This document shows, piece by piece, positions 62,251-64,000 of a stretch of 64,000 nt of DNA. Source of the stretch: a bacterium (Candidatus Blackallbacteria) CG13_big_fil_rev_8_21_14_2_50_49_14 (GTDB lineage: Bacteria; Cyanobacteriota; Sericytochromatia; UBA7694); contig PFGG01000005.1 of NCBI GenBank assembly GCA_002783405.1, positions 1 through 64,000 of the forward strand. Direction: 5' to 3'. The position numbers and the translations under genes are program-made. Numbering within the stretch: position 1 is the first letter of the stretch; every line of letters starts with the position of its first letter. A model generated the notes under the pieces. That model searched no databases. It had not been told where the DNA came from and worked only from the letters and a program-made list of their open reading frames with translations.

Positions 62251-62275
62251 AAAAAAAGACCCCGCAGGGTCTTTT
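62251..62275 (-). terminator. Intrinsic terminator of the small secreted-protein gene
   Basis: On the minus strand AAAAGACCC pairs with GGGTCTTTT around TGCG, followed by further T. It starts about 22 bp after the stop codon. In the plus direction it also ends in TTTT, so it may work both ways. Confidence 0.8.
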
Positions 62276-62297
62276 CTGAGCTTAATGTTAGCTTGAA

Positions 62298-62726
62298 TTA
62301 TTCAGCGTGAGCGGTTGCCGTATCGGTCTCACGATCATAATGCAAGGTCAGGGTCGAAATCTCAGTTAAATCCAGTTCTGTCCATACACTTGAAGGAGAA
62401 CCATCGGCCCAATCGACTTTCAGATCCCATTTTGCAGCAGTCGCACCAGGGCTGAAATGAATATGCCCGCTGGCTCCGCTGGGAAGATCATCGGGAGCAA
62501 TATTGGGGCCCCATTCTTCGACTGAAGTGGGTGAAAGATAAACTGCGCTGATCGCATAGCCTGTTTCATTTACCAAATCAAAATCGAGATCCAATTCGTC
62601 ATCTACGCGAACAACAGGGGGTTTTGAGGTCATGGTGTTATCAAGGGCAAAACTCTGGCCAGGCATTGCCAAGGTCACGGAAGTTAAAGCGGTGGCAGCC
62701 AAAAGCAAAAATAATTTCTTATTCAT
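62298..62726 (-). CDS. Small secreted protein with a SPS-x-WG type motif
   Basis: ATG 62726 follows GAGGAG and starts a signal peptide (MNKKLFLLLAATALTSVTLA, cleavage after QSFA at 27), giving 142 residues. The mature part is acidic (DDELDLDFDLVNETGYAI) with YLSPTSVEEWGPNI and WDLKVDWADGS. The pattern N-x-T-G-x(n)-SP-S-x-x-WG is one I know from a small family of secreted bacterial proteins of unknown role. It has its own terminator and is probably exported to the periplasm or surface. Confidence 0.75.
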   Translation of the reverse strand: MNKKLFLLLAATALTSVTLAMPGQSFALDNTMTSKPPVVRVDDELDLDFDLVNETGYAISAVYLSPTSVEEWGPNIAPDDLPSGASGHIHFSPGATAAKWDLKVDWADGSPSSVWTELDLTEISTLTLHYDRETDTATAHAE

Positions 62727-62969
62727 CAAACCGACTCCTCTAGAATTTTTATAGCGTTCAAGCAAGATTATCATCCCTCAATACACGCGTCAATTGCCAA
62801 TTGTTTGTGCTTCTAGGGTTTAAGCTAGATTTAGCCATCTCGGCACGAATCGTTAGTCGTAGGATTAATCTAATTTAATCTTATGCTGAAAATTCTCACT
62901 GCGCGTTCTATGTGGGTCTTGTGTTATAAATCATAGATAGAGCGTGAATCATGAAGAGAGGTGAAAAGC

Positions 62970-63644
62970 TTGGAAAATTTGGTTCCACCTGCCCCTCCAG
63001 TGCTTTGTCCCAAGACCCGTGAAGAAATAGCAAATATTACCCTTCACAGCTTTGGAATGTTCTTAAGCTTGGTCGGTTTGGGAGTATTGATTTCACTTTC
63101 AGCCATTTCAGGTTCGATCTTGAAGATCGTCGCTTCGACAGTTTATGGTGTTACCTTGCTTTTGGTTTATGTGGCTTCGATTTTGTTTCATACTTCTTTG
63201 GCTGTGAAGTTGCCCTGGAAAAAAGCATTGGAAACAGTCGACCACTGTGCGATTTATCTTCTGATCGCTGGAACCTATACCCCATTTCTGATGGTTACTT
63301 TAAAGGGCCCAAAAGCCTGGGGAATGCTTGTTTTTATCTGGCTGATTGCGGTCAGTGGAATTTTATACAAGGTTTTTTTCTTTTACAAATCTGATCTTCT
63401 GTCTACCCTGGCCTATATTCTGATGGGATGGTTAAGCCTTGCCATTGTTCAGCCGCTCTATCAGCACATAGGAGGGTGGGGCATTGGCTTGTTGGTGTTG
63501 GGGGGTGTCTTTTATACCTTGGGTGCGATTTTTTATCTTTTGGATCATACCTTCCGATTTGCACACGCAATCTGGCATGCCTTTGTGATAGCAGGGAGTT
63601 TGGCGCATTATTTCACGATCTTATTCTTTGTCGTACAAGCTTGA
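62970..63644 (+). CDS. Hemolysin III/YqfA (TrhA, PAQR-type) membrane protein
   Basis: TTG 62970 with AGAGAGGTG about 7 nt upstream is my preferred start (224 residues); GTG 62961 is the alternative. The protein has about seven membrane helices with the PAQR/HlyIII polar residues: SILFHTS, VDHCAIYLLIAGTYTPF and HAIWHAFVIAGSLAHYF. The H/D/S set binds a metal in the superfamily. Bacterial members affect membrane fluidity or act as weak pore formers. Its stop overlaps the ATG of the next gene (TGATG), so the two are coupled. Confidence 0.9.
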   Translation: MENLVPPAPPVLCPKTREEIANITLHSFGMFLSLVGLGVLISLSAISGSILKIVASTVYGVTLLLVYVASILFHTSLAVKLPWKKALETVDHCAIYLLIAGTYTPFLMVTLKGPKAWGMLVFIWLIAVSGILYKVFFFYKSDLLSTLAYILMGWLSLAIVQPLYQHIGGWGIGLLVLGGVFYTLGAIFYLLDHTFRFAHAIWHAFVIAGSLAHYFTILFFVVQA

Positions 63645-64000
63645 TGTCCAAGAAAGTACAAGTCGTCAAGCTGGCAAGCCCCGAGCGCAGAAGTCTTGAA
63701 ATATTAAAGGACAAGGCCTGGAAGAGAGGGCTCCCCCCCTACCGTTTGATCTCAATCCTATCTGCGCTAGGCCTGCTCTCAGGTTTGGTTCCCCTGGTCA
63801 TCAGTGCAGACAAGACAGCATCTCTTCCTCTCATCGGGGGGGGTGTTCTGTTATTTTCGGTTTTTTCAATTTATTTTTATCAGCTTGCAAAACAATTAGA
63901 AGCTTCGCGTCTAAAAGCTATGCTATCGGGGGAATTGGTTCAGGCCAAAATTCTTTCCAGAGGAACCCAGTTTAATCCTTTTAGCAGTACACCCCATACC
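63644..64000 (+). CDS. Membrane protein of unknown function, 3' end beyond the window
   Basis: ATG 63644 overlaps the stop of the hemolysin III-like gene (TGATG) and the frame stays open for 119 codons to the window edge. Two membrane helices are predicted at about 34-53 and 61-80 (SILSALGLLSGLVPLVIS; LIGGGVLLFSVFSIYFY), after a basic N-terminus. The rest visible is amphipathic (QLEASRLKAMLSGELVQAKIL). A G8 tract lies in frame at 63836-63843. I do not recognise the family. Confidence 0.65.
   Translation, partial: MSKKVQVVKLASPERRSLEILKDKAWKRGLPPYRLISILSALGLLSGLVPLVISADKTASLPLIGGGVLLFSVFSIYFYQLAKQLEASRLKAMLSGELVQAKILSRGTQFNPFSSTPHT

Noticed and set aside
1-64000. tRNA or rRNA genes
   Set aside because: No cloverleaf-like or rRNA-like segments were seen in the intergenic gaps; a tRNAscan run would settle this.

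Overview
The window is a gene-dense bacterial chromosome segment with no rRNA, tRNA or CRISPR array that I could find. Housekeeping genes (purA, gltB, tadA, and an rsmH-ftsL-ftsI division cluster) are mixed with accessory genes. Several traits suggest a Gram-negative-type heterotroph from a lineage rich in signalling proteins: secreted proteins with signal peptides, a Ser/Thr kinase with a PATAN/DUF4388-like tail, a PP2C phosphatase next to a cyclic-nucleotide-sensor protein, and a PrkA/DUF444/SpoVR operon. Non-photosynthetic relatives of Cyanobacteria or a deltaproteobacterial-type lineage would fit, but the phylum cannot be fixed from sequence reading alone.

Left part (1-13.2 kb): the C-terminal end of an IS200/IS605-type Y1 transposase is cut by the window edge. 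It is followed on the minus strand by a Ser/Thr kinase, a 1389-residue protein with two DUF445-like halves, a MazG-like NTP pyrophosphohydrolase, a pair of 28-bp direct repeats, an esterase and a thioesterase. A plus-strand run of radical SAM-methyltransferase, J-domain protein and tadA follows. A minus-strand zinc-ribbon membrane protein, an aldo/keto reductase and a DHH phosphoesterase close this part.

Middle left (13.3-32.6 kb): a SMI1/KNR4 protein, a nucleotidyltransferase-like protein and an FkbM-like methyltransferase lead to urocanate hydratase with a translationally coupled FAH-family hydrolase. A large-subunit glutamate synthase comes next, then a secreted unknown with a clear promoter and 5' stem-loop. 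A PP2C phosphatase is coupled to a 719-residue zinc ribbon/beta-propeller/cNMP/CheA-P2-like fusion. A four-gene minus-strand operon encodes beta-ureidopropionase, a class III aminotransferase, a biotin carboxylase and a biotin carrier. It looks like reductive pyrimidine (uracil/thymine) catabolism continued into acyl-CoA carboxylation.

Middle right (32.4-49.2 kb): an orphan intrinsic terminator with structured sequence before it suggests a small RNA. A MAPEG protein and an 8.2-kb NRPS-PKS gene (docking-C-A-PCP-KS-AT-KR-ACP-TE) plus an MDR reductase form a compact biosynthetic locus. Then come a polysaccharide deacetylase, a GNAT, an aldehyde dehydrogenase, a saccharopine-dehydrogenase-like enzyme, a probable lipoprotein and a small secreted matrixin-type protease.

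Right part (49.2-64 kb): an XRE-type regulator preceded by palindromes leads into prkA, a DUF444 gene, a SpoVR gene and an unrecognised fourth gene. These are followed by a methyltransferase, an SLC13 permease, a shortened purA, and ftsI, ftsL and rsmH on the minus strand. The window ends with a secreted unknown, a hemolysin III-type membrane protein and a membrane protein cut by the right edge. The stretches I would look at first are the NRPS-PKS locus with an unpartnered docking domain, the PP2C/cNMP/P2-like signalling pair, the extended PrkA operon and the candidate small RNA at 32.4 kb.
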